Counted from the first letter of the stretch, positions 8,125-17,426 are shown. The stretch: 64,000 bases of DNA from NORP240 sp965222175 (GCA_965222175.1 OZ244938.1:4722710-4786709); one strand, 5' to 3'. Notes: generated by a model from the letters alone, not told the origin. Numbers and translations: made by a program.

Positions 8125-11100
8125 ATGAATAAGACTCACACAATCATAGATCTCTTCGTTCGCCACAAGGTGGCATCCAACCTGGTTATGATCATGATGA
8201 TTCTGTCCGGCTTCTGGGCAGCTTCGCAGATCAATACTCAGCTGGATCCGTCAGTAGAGTGGCCCGTGGTCACTATCAATGCAGCCTGGCCAGGAGCTTC
8301 TGCAGAGGACGTGGAACAGCTGATCGTGGTTCCTATCGAACAGCAGATTGCCAATATTGTCGACTTGCAGACTATGTATTCCACCAGCCTGCCGGGCTCG
8401 GCCAGTTTTAGACTGGAATTCAGCTTTGACACCGATATGACCAAGGCAGTGGATACGGTGAAAGACCGGGTTGCCCAGGTGCGGAACTACCCGGTTGATA
8501 TGGAACCGATCGTGGTGGCCAGGGCCACCGACTATGAAGATATTGCCACCGTGGCGATCAGTACCGACGGCTCCCTGGTGGAACTGGTGCCGCTGGTTCG
8601 GGAAATGGAGCAGGATCTGTACGCCAGGGGAATAGAGCGGATCATCTTCGATGGCATGCCGGAAGAGGAAATAGCCATTCAGGTCAGCAGTGGCACACTG
8701 ATCGAGCTGAATACCAGCCTGGACCAGGTTGCGCGCGAAGTCAGATCACGCAGTACCGATGCACCGGCTGGCACAATCGGCCGCGGTCAGGGCGAGATGC
8801 AGCTGCGCAGCCTGGAACAGAAACGGGCGGAGTCTGAATTCCGGAACATGGAAGTGGCACTGCAGCCAGGTGGCCGATTGGTGCAACTGGGTGACATCGC
8901 AGAGATTAAAAAACGACCGAAAGTGGGTCAGCCCCAATTGACCCGCGATGGCAAAGCAACTATAGAGATGCAGCTGTTAAGGTTGACCAGTTCCGACGCC
9001 ATTCTGTCCGCGCAGATTCTGGAGCAATGGAAGCAGGAAACGGACGCGGATTTACCGGCCGGAGTAGAAATTCATGTCTACCAGGAATCATGGATCCTGC
9101 TGAAGGAGCAGCTGCGGGTTATCTACGAGAACGGCCTTTCCGGTCTTGTCCTGGTGGTTCTGACCCTGTTTCTGTTCCTCAATGGCAGAGTCGGCTGGTG
9201 GGTAATGATTGGTATCCCGGTCAGCTTCCTGTTCGCCACCGTGATCTATTTTGGCCTCTTCAACGGCAGTATAAATATCGTCGCACTGTTCGCATTCATC
9301 ATGGCCCTGGGCATTGTGGTGGATGATGCCATAGTGGTCAGCGAAGACGCTGTCACGCTTTACCAACAGGGATTGTCTGCCGAAGAAGCAGCGGCTGCCG
9401 GCGCCAGGCGCATGCTACTTCCTGTTATCACTTCGTCATTGACCACCATGGCGGCATTTGTGCCGTTATTGATCACCGGAGGTGAGGTTGGCGCGATCAT
9501 CATGACTATGCCGATGGTCCTTTTGTGCGTCATCATTGCCTCGCTGGTTGAATGTTTTCTGGTACTGCCCGGCCACTTGCGACACAGCCTGGCCAGGATT
9601 ACTAATGAAAATCCCGAGAGCTTTCGCAATAGATTCAATCGGCGCTTCTACCAGTTCCGTGATGATTATTACCGACCTGTTCTGGATAGGGCTTTATCCA
9701 AGCCAGGTACAACACTTTGTCTGGCAATCGGTTGTGTCATCGTGGCACTGAGTCTGCTGGTCAGCGGTCGTGTCGGACTGAACATGGTTACTGGCATGAG
9801 CATGGAAATGCTGGAGGCCAATGTCAAATTCAGTGCTCAGGCCAATGAACAGAATCGCAAAGAATTCATGCAGTTTCTGGAGCAGACGATGGCAGCTACC
9901 AATACTGAGCTGGGTGGGGTCAACATTTCGGGCCATATCACCAGGTTCAACAGCGCCAGACTGAACCAGGAAAGAAAAACCGGCAATCAGTATGCCTCCC
10001 TGCGGCTTGAATACGCGTGGGAGGAAGTGCGGGAGGCCAGCCCGCAGGAATTCGTCAACAGATGGCGGGAAAAAGCAGACAGGCCAACGTACGTGGAAGA
10101 GCTTTACCTGGAAGCCACCGGTGGTGCTAACAATGGTATGCCGGACATCTCGCTGGTTTTACGTGGTCGCGATGTGCCAATGCTGAAACAGGCATCGGAA
10201 GAGCTGCAGGCAGCCCTGGCATCCTATCCAGGTGTTTCAAATGTCTACGACAACCTTCCATACGGCAAAGAGCAGATTGTTTACACCCTGAATCCAGTGG
10301 GTAAATCGTTAGGTATCTCTACCGAAGCGCTGGGGCGCCAGTTACGAGCAGCCTACAACGGTGAGCGAGTACAGGTTTTTAATGAGAACGATACCGAAAT
10401 TGAAGTCATGGTCATGCTGCCCGACCAGGAACGCGATCACAGGGCGTCACTGAAGCAGTTGCCGGTGCTGACACCGGCCGGTGAAACGGTGTCGATGGGT
10501 ATGGTGGCTGACCTGACCCATGCCAGCGGGATCGACGTCATAAACCACAACAGCGGCTTCATGTCGGTCGTGGTAAGCGCCAGCGTTGATGCCGGGCAGA
10601 ACAACGCAGACCAGGTGCTTTCGCACATTTCAGATAACGCGCTCGCCGAGATCAAAGCCCGCTACAATCTGACATCCGGTCTGGATGGTGTGACTTTGCG
10701 CAATCAACAGATACTCGACGCCATGAAAATCGGTTCACTGCTCACCGTTATTTTTATTTACCTGATCCTGACCTGGTCATTCTCTTCCTATCTCTGGCCG
10801 CTTGCAGTCATGGCCGCGATTCCGCTGGGCTTGACTGGCGCTATCGTGGGACACCTGGTCATGGGCTATGACCTGGGGGCAATGTCGTTGCTGGCATTCT
10901 TTTCGTTAACCGGAATAGTGGTCAATGACTCCATCATCCTGGTGAGTTTTTTCCGCCGTGCATTGGCAGAAGGAAAAGACTACAAAGAAGCCATTCATGA
11001 AGCTTCTATGTCCCGCTTCCGGGCGGTGATCCTGACTTCTCTGACTACAATCGCGGGGCTTGGCCCGCTGATGTTTGAAACTTTCAGTCTCGCACTTTAC

Positions 11101-11265
11101 ATGGTGCCGATTGCCATCACACTGTGTTTCGGCCTGGCTTTCTCAACACTGCTGGTGCTGTTGGTGATACCGGCACTGATTGTAATAATAGAAGACAAGA
11201 AACTGCTGGCTGAAAATATTCTGGGACGGTATGTCTCCGGTACTGTAACAGCAGACCCCGGGTAA
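8125..11265 (+). CDS. RND efflux pump inner-membrane permease (HAE1/AcrB-like)
   Basis: Protein of 1046 residues, the usual size. It starts with FVRHKVASNLVMIMMILSGF (TM1), followed by the porter domain (INTQLDPSVEWPVVTINAAWPGASAEDVE), then the central TM bundle including ALGIVVDDAIVVSEDA with the acidic pair of the proton relay, and the C-terminal half with the duplicated LTGIVVNDSIILVSFF block. It works as a trimer coupled to the adaptor encoded 9 bases downstream and a TolC-like outer-membrane protein that is not in the window. Here the permease precedes the adaptor, the reverse of the acrAB order but common in marine gammaproteobacteria. Substrates cannot be predicted; no adjacent regulator. 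Confidence 0.95.
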   Translation: MNKTHTIIDLFVRHKVASNLVMIMMILSGFWAASQINTQLDPSVEWPVVTINAAWPGASAEDVEQLIVVPIEQQIANIVDLQTMYSTSLPGSASFRLEFSFDTDMTKAVDTVKDRVAQVRNYPVDMEPIVVARATDYEDIATVAISTDGSLVELVPLVREMEQDLYARGIERIIFDGMPEEEIAIQVSSGTLIELNTSLDQVAREVRSRSTDAPAGTIGRGQGEMQLRSLEQKRAESEFRNMEVALQPGGRLVQLGDIAEIKKRPKVGQPQLTRDGKATIEMQLLRLTSSDAILSAQILEQWKQETDADLPAGVEIHVYQESWILLKEQLRVIYENGLSGLVLVVLTLFLFLNGRVGWWVMIGIPVSFLFATVIYFGLFNGSINIVALFAFIMALGIVVDDAIVVSEDAVTLYQQGLSAEEAAAAGARRMLLPVITSSLTTMAAFVPLLITGGEVGAIIMTMPMVLLCVIIASLVECFLVLPGHLRHSLARITNENPESFRNRFNRRFYQFRDDYYRPVLDRALSKPGTTLCLAIGCVIVALSLLVSGRVGLNMVTGMSMEMLEANVKFSAQANEQNRKEFMQFLEQTMAATNTELGGVNISGHITRFNSARLNQERKTGNQYASLRLEYAWEEVREASPQEFVNRWREKADRPTYVEELYLEATGGANNGMPDISLVLRGRDVPMLKQASEELQAALASYPGVSNVYDNLPYGKEQIVYTLNPVGKSLGISTEALGRQLRAAYNGERVQVFNENDTEIEVMVMLPDQERDHRASLKQLPVLTPAGETVSMGMVADLTHASGIDVINHNSGFMSVVVSASVDAGQNNADQVLSHISDNALAEIKARYNLTSGLDGVTLRNQQILDAMKIGSLLTVIFIYLILTWSFSSYLWPLAVMAAIPLGLTGAIVGHLVMGYDLGAMSLLAFFSLTGIVVNDSIILVSFFRRALAEGKDYKEAIHEASMSRFRAVILTSLTTIAGLGPLMFETFSLALYMVPIAITLCFGLAFSTLLVLLVIPALIVIIEDKKLLAENILGRYVSGTVTADPG

Positions 11266-11274
11266 AGGTGACTT

Positions 11275-12570
11275 ATGAATAGTGAAACGTGGTTTGGTAA
11301 ACCGATCAAATTCCTGGCAACGAGATTTACCTGGCTGTTCGTTTTGCTCGTCTCTATCGTGCTGGCGGCTATTGTCATTAAGACAGGGCCAAGTGCGGCG
11401 CCGCTCGAACAGGTTGAAAGGTCCTGGCCGGTATCGGTGGTTCCGGCACGACCGACCGACCTGTCACCGCAGTACTTCGCTTACGGCAAGGTAGAGTCAC
11501 GCCAGGTGGCCAGCCTGAAAACCAGCATCAGTGCGCCGGTCAAGTCGGTATATCGCCATGAAGGCGAGTGGGTTGAACAGGGTGACATTATCATTGAATT
11601 GGACGCTTCCGAGGCCCAACTGGCCCATGACATTGCGTTGGCTAATTACGAGAAAAACCTGGCACAGCTGAGATCGGTGGAAACCGAAAAGCAGTTGGCA
11701 ATCAGTCTGGTTGCTCAGTATCAGCAATTGCGGGATATCGCGGAAACCAGATTGCAGCGTGCCGTCGAATTGCACCAGAAAAGCATGATTTCCGATTCCG
11801 ATCTTGATCTGACCCGCCAGGAAGCAAGCGAAAAAGCCATCCAGATCAAAGAGCACCTGGCCAGGGTGGAAGATTTTCCAAATCGTATTGCGCATCAACA
11901 AGCAAACGTTGATGAATCATCCGCTTACCTGGAGAAAGCCCGGATAGAACTGGATCAGGCGAGAATAACAGCGCCTTTTGCCGGCAGGATTATCCGTACC
12001 GACGTCAGCCAGGGAGATCGCGTTATCGCGGGCTCCAGCCTGGTCCGGATTGCCGATTATTCCGGTCTGGAAATCAGGACCTCAGTTCCCGCAGGGACGG
12101 CCAGTGAGCTCAGAGCAATCATTGCTCGTGGCGATAAGGTCATGGCTACTGCGGAACTTGAAGGACGAAGACTCAGCTTTCCACTGGTGCGGCTCGCCGC
12201 CGACGTCAAACCGGGTCAGAGCGGCGTTGATGCATTTTTCGCTGTAGTAGTAGATGACACACTGAACATAGGACGAACCCTGCAGCTGGCAATCACTCTT
12301 CCCGAAAAGCGCCAGGTAATACCCATGCCGATTTATGCGCTATATCAGGACCAGACTTTATACAAGGTCGTGGAGAATCGATTGCAGGGAGTACGTTACG
12401 AAGAAGTAGGGGATTTCCTGGACAGTGACGGAGTTTTCAATCTACTGGTTCGGTCCGAGCAGATTTCCAGCGGCGATCTGTTAGTGATTTCGCAGTTGCC
12501 TCGCGCCATTACCGGATTGCTGGTCGAACCGATCGAAAACGGGATGAATAAACCCCTTGGCATCAACTGA
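11275..12570 (+). CDS. RND periplasmic adaptor (membrane fusion protein)
   Basis: Protein of 431 residues. An uncleaved N-terminal anchor (TWLFVLLVSIVLAAIVI) is followed by a lipoyl-like half (SISAPVKSVYRHEGEWVEQGDIIIELD), a coiled-coil hairpin (about residues 120-225, rich in Gln/Glu/Leu heptads), the second lipoyl half (ARITAPFAGRIIRTDVSQGDRVIAGSSLVRIAD) and a beta-barrel domain. This order defines HlyD/AcrA-type adaptors. It bridges the upstream permease to an outer-membrane exit duct. Only 9 bases separate the two genes, so they form one operon. The stop at 12568-12570 overlaps the reading frame of a decayed cyclase-family gene. Confidence 0.93.
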   Translation: MNSETWFGKPIKFLATRFTWLFVLLVSIVLAAIVIKTGPSAAPLEQVERSWPVSVVPARPTDLSPQYFAYGKVESRQVASLKTSISAPVKSVYRHEGEWVEQGDIIIELDASEAQLAHDIALANYEKNLAQLRSVETEKQLAISLVAQYQQLRDIAETRLQRAVELHQKSMISDSDLDLTRQEASEKAIQIKEHLARVEDFPNRIAHQQANVDESSAYLEKARIELDQARITAPFAGRIIRTDVSQGDRVIAGSSLVRIADYSGLEIRTSVPAGTASELRAIIARGDKVMATAELEGRRLSFPLVRLAADVKPGQSGVDAFFAVVVDDTLNIGRTLQLAITLPEKRQVIPMPIYALYQDQTLYKVVENRLQGVRYEEVGDFLDSDGVFNLLVRSEQISSGDLLVISQLPRAITGLLVEPIENGMNKPLGIN

Positions 12571-12980
12571 TAACAAGAGACCTGACTCATTCATTCTCTG
12601 AAGACAGTGTCTACTGGCCCACCGACGCGCAGGGATTCGAACTTGAGCAGCTCGATTACGGAGTGACCGATGGTGGCTGGTTCTATGCATCCTACCGTTA
12701 CTCCGGCGCCGAACACGGCGGGACGCATCTGGATGCACCGATTCACTTTGCCGCCGGGCGTCAGACCAGCGATGAAATTCCGCTGAACCGACTGATTGCT
12801 CCGGCGGTCGTAGTCGACGTGTCAGACCGGGCGTACGCTGACTATCAGCTGACCGTGTCTGACCTGACGGCGTGGGAGGTCGAACATGGTCGGATACCGG
12901 ACGATGCCATTCTGCCGATGAAAATTGCAGATGGCAGTGGTGGCCCGCTGCGCATCGTCGCCTGGACTCCGGAGCCCTGA
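12567..12980 (+). pseudogene. Decayed cyclase-family (kynurenine formamidase-like) gene with internal deletion
   Basis: The frame reads RDLTHSFSEDSVYWPTD..., then AEHGGTHLDAPIHFA, the metal-binding H-G-T-H-x-D-x-P-x-H signature of the cyclase family (PF04199). After EVEHGRIPDDAI it jumps directly to LPMKIADGSGGPLRIVAWTPEP and a stop. In intact members the LPMKI..GSGGP.R..A block is the extreme C-terminus, normally about 100 residues further on. The frame therefore has lost the middle-to-late part in frame. It also lacks a start codon and signal peptide: the upstream frame is simply open from 12552 through the end of the adaptor gene. A MITE-type repeat end follows at about 13005-13073. Recognition of the N-terminal motif is firm; the deletion is inferred from memory of family ends. 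Confidence 0.7.
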
Positions 12981-13004
12981 CCCAGGCTCAGCCTCGTTTT
13001 TCAG

Positions 13005-13073
13005 GCAACTGCCGATTGAAAGTCGGAGATTGCCAGCAGGGTGACTTTTATTGCTTATTAATCAGAGGGTACC
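13005..13073. repeat. Decayed MITE-family end
   Basis: The segment GATTGAAAGTCGGAGATTGC...TTATTAATCAGAGGGTACC resembles the right half of the element at 2065-2182 (CTTGAAAGTCAGAGTATT...CTAATCAGAGATTCC). No matching left end was found. It begins about 25 bases after the stop of the broken cyclase gene. Confidence 0.45.
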
Positions 13074-13128
13074 AATTACAAAACCGCCAGGAGTGGATCC
13101 ATCGATTAACTAACAACACCCCATGAAG

Positions 13129-14028
13129 CTAAGGTTTCACGTTGTCATCCAGGAAAGAAAAGATTGCATCATAGATTCGCAGCATCTGATTCGCCGGAAA
13201 TCCCCCGTGGCCCCCGTCGGGAACAGTAACGAGATGATTCGTGACTTGTGCCTGATCCAGCATTCGATGTAATTGCACGGCATGGTCGTATGGAACCGTC
13301 GGGTCTGCATCGCCATGAATAGAAATGGTCGGCGGCAGGCCGGGACGAACATAAGTCAGCGGTGAAACGCGTTCAGCTATTTCGTACATATTGTGTTGAG
13401 CGCCGAGCCAACGTACCGCATAAGACTTTTGGTTGACGCCGTTAAGGAGATCACTCACGTCGGTAATTCCGTACCAGTTCACAATCGCAGCTACGGCTGG
13501 CGTTTCAGACCCAAGACATTGTCGATCCAGTCCCGCATGGGATGGCATCATTCCGGTAGTCAAGGCAAGGTGCCCACCCGCAGAATTGCCAGACACTACA
13601 AGTCTGTCGACATCGAAGCCATAAAGCTCGGCATTGCGCGCAACCCAACGCAGAGCGCAAAGGCTGTCTTCGACGGCTGCCGGCGCCAAAGAGACATCGC
13701 CCAGGCGATATTGCACATTGACCGCTGCCCACCCCTGTTCGAGGTAAGGCATCAGACGCAGGACATTTGCTTCCTTGGAACCCGCGACCCAACCTCCGCC
13801 ATGATAATAAATAAACGTAGGCACCGGGCCTTCAGTGTTTCGAGGTTGATAGATATCGACCTTGAGTTCTACACCGTTGGCTTTTCGATAAGTGATATCG
13901 GGTATGACGCTGAATTCGTTTTGTACAATTGCTGTCCATGACTCGGGATAAGACTGTTGCGCGTTAACCAGTGCGGGAACTGTGAAAAAAACAACCAGCA
14001 GGAATGTAGCCATCTTCTGTATTTGCAT
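13129..14028 (-). CDS. Exported alpha/beta hydrolase, carboxylesterase/HSL-like
   Basis: Protein of 299 residues with an N-terminal signal peptide (MQIQKMATFLLVVFFTVPALVNA). The oxyanion motif HGGGW is at 76-80, the nucleophile elbow GNSAGG has Ser149, the acid is Asp242 in HGDADPTVP, and the base is His274 in PDGGHGGF. This catalytic triad and the HGGG(W) motif place it with the BD-FAE/hormone-sensitive-lipase-like esterases, which hydrolyse short-chain or feruloyl esters. A GGGAAG ribosome site lies before the ATG. It is monocistronic as far as can be seen. The natural substrate is unknown; periplasmic location is likely from the signal peptide. Confidence 0.88.
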   Translation of the reverse strand: MQIQKMATFLLVVFFTVPALVNAQQSYPESWTAIVQNEFSVIPDITYRKANGVELKVDIYQPRNTEGPVPTFIYYHGGGWVAGSKEANVLRLMPYLEQGWAAVNVQYRLGDVSLAPAAVEDSLCALRWVARNAELYGFDVDRLVVSGNSAGGHLALTTGMMPSHAGLDRQCLGSETPAVAAIVNWYGITDVSDLLNGVNQKSYAVRWLGAQHNMYEIAERVSPLTYVRPGLPPTISIHGDADPTVPYDHAVQLHRMLDQAQVTNHLVTVPDGGHGGFPANQMLRIYDAIFSFLDDNVKP

Positions 14029-14127
14029 TGTTGCTTCCCGTTCTACCTGTTTGATTATTGTTTGTGTTCGATTTGCAATCTGCCATTGTCCTGGTGCATC
14101 GAGTGTACTAAAAACTGACGCTAGTCG

Positions 14128-14286
14128 CTATTGCACTGGCTCGTTTAGGAATATTGCGATACCGAAACTACCTCGAATGCCTCCGATCCATAATTCGTTT
14201 TCGATATCAATGGTGACGGTCCCGAGTCGAATGAAATCGTTCCCGTTGTAATCGATGTCGACGTTGGTCGAGCCCAGGTATCCAAT
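14128..14286 (-). pseudogene. Possible C-terminal relic of a beta-propeller (SMP-30/strictosidine-synthase-like) protein
   Basis: A 52-codon minus-strand frame without a start codon encodes LGSTNVDIDYNGNDF..., then TIDIENELWIGGIRGSFGIAIF before the stop at 14128. The E-L-W-I-G-x-x-R-G-x-x-I-A pattern is the usual last blade of SMP-30/gluconolactonase or arylesterase-like propellers. No upstream portion is present: a stop occurs at 14287-14289, close to a small GGAA...TTCC repeat. Assignment rests on a short motif and is tentative. Confidence 0.35.
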
Positions 14287-14295
14287 TTATAACAA

Positions 14296-14351
14296 GGAAA
14301 GCCCTGACCAGCGGGACCTGTCGGGCACTTCCAAACTTAATCAGGGGTTCC
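14296..14351. repeat. Micro inverted repeat with GGAA...GGGGTTCC ends
   Basis: The left end GGAAAGCCCTGA is an imperfect inverted copy of the right end TCAGGGGTTCC (about 56 bases in total). The right end TTAATCAGGGGTTCC resembles the TTAATCAGGGGCTCC end at 63725-63740, so it may be a heavily reduced member of the MITE-like family. Confidence 0.3.
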
Positions 14352-14393
14352 CAGGCAGTGTAAAGCACGGCTTCTTCATCGCGAAATACTTTT

Positions 14394-15143
14394 TTATGGT
14401 AAGCAACAATGCTTGTATTTCTTTCCGCTACCGCAAGGACAGGGGGAATTCCGACCGACTTTTTCAGGATGGACTACCGGTCTTGGTGAATTGCGTTCCA
14501 GCACTACCTCATAGATACATCTGCCAATATGCGCGTAACTGTTCATGGCTGACTCGAAGAGATTCGCAGTTTTGTCAACGAAGTCTTCGAACGGCCCTAC
14601 TTCCATAGCACCTAACTCCTGGTAATAGGCGTTAGCCAATTTCCGCTCCGAGAATATAGACAATGTCATCAAGCAGACCCCCAGTTCATTGTCGAGTTCT
14701 TCAGGCAGGGTTTCTTGCCAAAGCTCCTCCAGCCAGCTATGTCCGAAATAGAAGCCGCGAGACCACTTTCCGATTGCAGATTCGGGCCCAATGTTGGCTG
14801 ACGATGGTTCCTTCAGCTTTATATCGCTGGGAAGTTTAACATTACGTTCTAGAACCATCCGATTGAAATCGTTATAGAGAGACATAATCGATGCCATGAC
14901 AGCTTCAGCTTCCGCCAGATCTGCAAGCCCGGCTTCACTATCATTGAAAATCGGTGGGAGCCACTCTGATGGCATGATCATTTCCGGAGCACAGGCTACA
15001 GCAAACAGATATCCCTGCAACTCATAGTAGCTCAGCGTGCCTTCAGGACGATCGCTGGAAGCAAGAAAAGGTTCGAGAGTCTGTTGCGGGTCTGGTTTCA
15101 CTTTGATCGACTGTCTAATCTTCGAAGCTCGGGAGGTATTCAA
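14394..15143 (-). CDS. YecA/UPF0149-like protein with C-terminal SEC-C zinc motif
   Basis: Protein of up to 249 residues. The N-terminal 190 residues match the UPF0149/YecA helical domain (SYYELQGYLFAVACAPEMIMPSEWLPPIF, WSRGFYFGHSWLEELW). The C-terminus VGRNSPCPCGSGKKYKHCC is a SEC-C motif that binds one zinc through Cys-Cys-Cys-His/Cys, as in SecA; such proteins bind ribosomes or SecA-related complexes in E. coli YecA. There is no in-frame ATG at the beginning: the frame starts with TTG at 15143, with an internal GTG at 15101 as an alternative. TAAGGAACC just upstream of the TTG resembles the local MITE end. The function in this organism is unknown. Confidence 0.85.
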   Translation of the reverse strand: MNTSRASKIRQSIKVKPDPQQTLEPFLASSDRPEGTLSYYELQGYLFAVACAPEMIMPSEWLPPIFNDSEAGLADLAEAEAVMASIMSLYNDFNRMVLERNVKLPSDIKLKEPSSANIGPESAIGKWSRGFYFGHSWLEELWQETLPEELDNELGVCLMTLSIFSERKLANAYYQELGAMEVGPFEDFVDKTANLFESAMNSYAHIGRCIYEVVLERNSPRPVVHPEKVGRNSPCPCGSGKKYKHCCLP

Positions 15144-15298
15144 ATGGTTAGGCAGGTTCCTTAGACTGGATTTCCAGGAAATTGCCTTCAGTTAAAATAA
15201 ACGTATCGTCAAAGTAGGCTGCTGTCCAGTATGGTGAGCAGGCGGCTCACCAGTACAGTAGTGCCGCCGAGGTTTATCGGAGCGTGATCAGTTTACAA

Positions 15299-15787
15299 TC
15301 ATTGTGACTGAATTCGGGCGTACTTTTCGGTTCTGAAGCGGACTTCGAGGTAAGTTACAGCTCCTTCCACCGACGTATACTGATGCGGGGTACCTTCAGG
15401 TATCACCACGACGTCGCCAACCGAAACCCGTTGGGCATGCCCTCCTTCTATGTTGGCCGGCCCGCCCGTTGGTGGCCTGACTGATACACCACCGGTAACG
15501 AGAACCCCGGCTCCGTCCGTGATGTAGTGATATTCCGTAGCGTTGGCGTGAACGATAGCGCCTGCCGGCTCGGTACGCCTGATCAGGTTAATGTCGAAGT
15601 CTTCCCCGTTATCGATGCGGGCAACTCCGAAGGCCGGCCTATCGGCCAGTGAGGCGGCAAGACTGGCCGCAGTATTTTCCGCATCGACGTATCTGCCGGG
15701 GGGCATGGCGGATTGCGAATAGATCAGTGTCACCAATCCGGAGAATATCGCGGATCCCATTATCAGAGCAGTTATTGTTGATTTCAT
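15299..15787 (-). CDS. Exported single-domain cupin
   Basis: Protein of 162 residues with a signal/anchor segment (STITALIMGSAIFSGLVTLIY). The cupin core shows motif 1 as HANATEYHYITDGAGVLVTGG and motif 2 as VGDVVVIPEGTPHQYTSVEG, giving metal ligands His, Glu and His. It is related to the cupin at 29028-29549, which shares EIYYIVAGTGTLVTGG, an intervening G-x-x-N/F-A/E-G-x-x-I-x-G-G loop and PGDVIIIPGNTPHWF. An AGGAGGT ribosome site lies upstream of the ATG. Small periplasmic cupins of this sort are common in marine gammaproteobacteria, but the reaction is unknown. Confidence 0.8.
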   Translation of the reverse strand: MKSTITALIMGSAIFSGLVTLIYSQSAMPPGRYVDAENTAASLAASLADRPAFGVARIDNGEDFDINLIRRTEPAGAIVHANATEYHYITDGAGVLVTGGVSVRPPTGGPANIEGGHAQRVSVGDVVVIPEGTPHQYTSVEGAVTYLEVRFRTEKYARIQSQ

Positions 15788-16247
15788 TTAGGCCTCTACC
15801 TCCTACGTTGTGAAAAATATTGTATATCAAAAACCCGAGAGTGCGGCAGCACATTCTGGCAAGCCTGCCTGTACCTGATCGATCCGGTTTGAACGGATCC
15901 TGGCATCCTCAGGACTCGCTGATAGTCCTCCGCCCAAAGCAATCCGCCAACCAATCTTATTCCAGAACCGGGTCAGAATGCCCTGTTGCAGGATTGTTTG
16001 CCTCTCTGACTCTTCAGACCACCTTGAGAGATCCTGAGATGATTACAGTGGTGGTTAGTTGAAGTCTACAACCGGAAAGTCTCTGGATTAAGCAGGCATT
16101 CGCCCTGCCATCAGTTATCCCCTCAACGACATTTTTTACGTAGGAACACTCAGAGGCACTGCAGTGGTACAATAGCGGCAATTGAGAATGCTCGATGTCG
16201 CGACCAGTGAACAACAACATGTCTGACACGCCAGTTTTTGCAAACTT
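15788..16247. other. Gene-free region between cupin and RAYT element
   Basis: About 460 bases with only short overlapping frames and no recognised motif. It should hold the cupin promoter. Its right border is the inverted-repeat end of the RAYT element at 16248. Confidence 0.35.
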
Positions 16248-17354
16248 GGGGACACTAATAAAATAATAAATTAACTCGACAGATCTTCAAACCTGATCCC
16301 ACTACGCTCACAATAGTCGCGCCCCTTTCTTACTCGATAAGATACGGCCGGACCTGATATTCCAAGAACGTGGGCAATTTCCAGGTTGGTTAGACAAAGC
16401 TTGTCTACACCCCAGTAGCACACCAAAGATTTGGCAATGGAATTACGCTCCAAACGCGTTTTTTGATGAAGACTGGCTTTTTCTATATCAAATAAATCGC
16501 AAACTGATGAAATTAGTCGGCCCAGAGACCAGCCTGACAACCGCAAATCAGCATCTCCATTCAGGCCGATGTTGTCCTGTTCTATGGCTTTTTTAACAAA
16601 CTCATCTTGTCTAAGGATTCGTTCGTCACCTATACAGAGCCTGTGTTCCTGACGGGCTCTCACAATCTCTTCCCACCCCCCGGCGCTTCGAATTAATCCA
16701 CCACCAGAAAGATTTTGTCGGTTGCCTTCAGGTTTGTCACAAGAAATAAAACGTTGGTAATGATTCAGCGCTGTAAAATTCGAATTTCCGAAAAATTTAA
16801 GCGTAGCATCAGTATCATGCCAATTCTGACGATGTTTACCCAGTACCCCGGCGTGTCCGGTCCAGCGGTAGTCCGCCAGTTCCTGGACCTTCTCTATGAT
16901 GCCAGCCCTAAGGGGGTTCAAATGAATATACCGAATAAGCTCTAACAGGTAGTGATCTGCATCTACAAGTATGGACTGATAACGATTCTGGAAAACGTAG
17001 CCACTGCGACCATGATTGCGATTATAGGCTCCGGCAAATCCGCCCAATATCGGTGCCATAAGCTTGCACAAGGGTTCGCTTTCGACTCGTAACAACAGAT
17101 GATAATGATTCGACATCAGTGCCCATGCCAGGCACTGGGTTTGACTGCGGGCGAGGTTATCTCCGAGTCGGCTGAGAAAATCCTCTTTGTCTCTGTTTTC
17201 AGCAAAGATAAAGCGCCGTTCGAACCCACGCCCTATTAAATGATAATACCCACCGGGAATATGAAGTCGCCCTGTCCTTGGCATACTTCAAGTGTAGGTC
17301 AAGTCCGCTTAAGTCGCAGGGTTGGAGCTATTTTTCTATTTTATTAGTGTCCCC
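16248..17354. mobile_element. RAYT unit bounded by an 18-bp perfect inverted repeat
   Basis: GGGGACACTAATAAAATA at 16248-16265 is repeated in perfect inverted form at 17337-17354, enclosing the REP-associated tyrosine transposase gene (1107 bases in all). No direct target duplication is obvious, as expected for Y1 (HUH) enzymes that do not generate one. The inverted copies may be the recognition ends or flanking REP-like partners. Confidence 0.7.
16271..17284 (-). CDS. REP-associated tyrosine transposase (Y1/IS200-like) with C-terminal helix-turn-helix
   Basis: Protein of 337 residues. The N-terminal Y1_Tnp domain begins PRTGRLHIPGGYYHLIGRG; the HUH motif is MSNHYHLLL (about 56-64), and YIHLNPLRAGI with following YRWTGHAG fits the helix carrying or near the catalytic tyrosine. 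Family members nick single-stranded REP hairpins. The C-terminal about 130 residues end with LTNLEIAHVLGISGPAVSYRVRKG, a helix-turn-helix resembling the DnaA-C/sigma-4-like tail found in longer RAYTs. The frame is intact and likely functional. It is flanked by the 18-bp inverted repeat. The ribosome site is weak (TTGAAG). Confidence 0.9.
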   Translation of the reverse strand: MPRTGRLHIPGGYYHLIGRGFERRFIFAENRDKEDFLSRLGDNLARSQTQCLAWALMSNHYHLLLRVESEPLCKLMAPILGGFAGAYNRNHGRSGYVFQNRYQSILVDADHYLLELIRYIHLNPLRAGIIEKVQELADYRWTGHAGVLGKHRQNWHDTDATLKFFGNSNFTALNHYQRFISCDKPEGNRQNLSGGGLIRSAGGWEEIVRARQEHRLCIGDERILRQDEFVKKAIEQDNIGLNGDADLRLSGWSLGRLISSVCDLFDIEKASLHQKTRLERNSIAKSLVCYWGVDKLCLTNLEIAHVLGISGPAVSYRVRKGRDYCERSGIRFEDLSS

Positions 17355-17426
17355 TACTTGCCCAATCCGCTTTGACCCCCCGGTTTCCGCCGTGCTAATC
17401 TCAGATCATTCTTGGAGGTGGCTACC

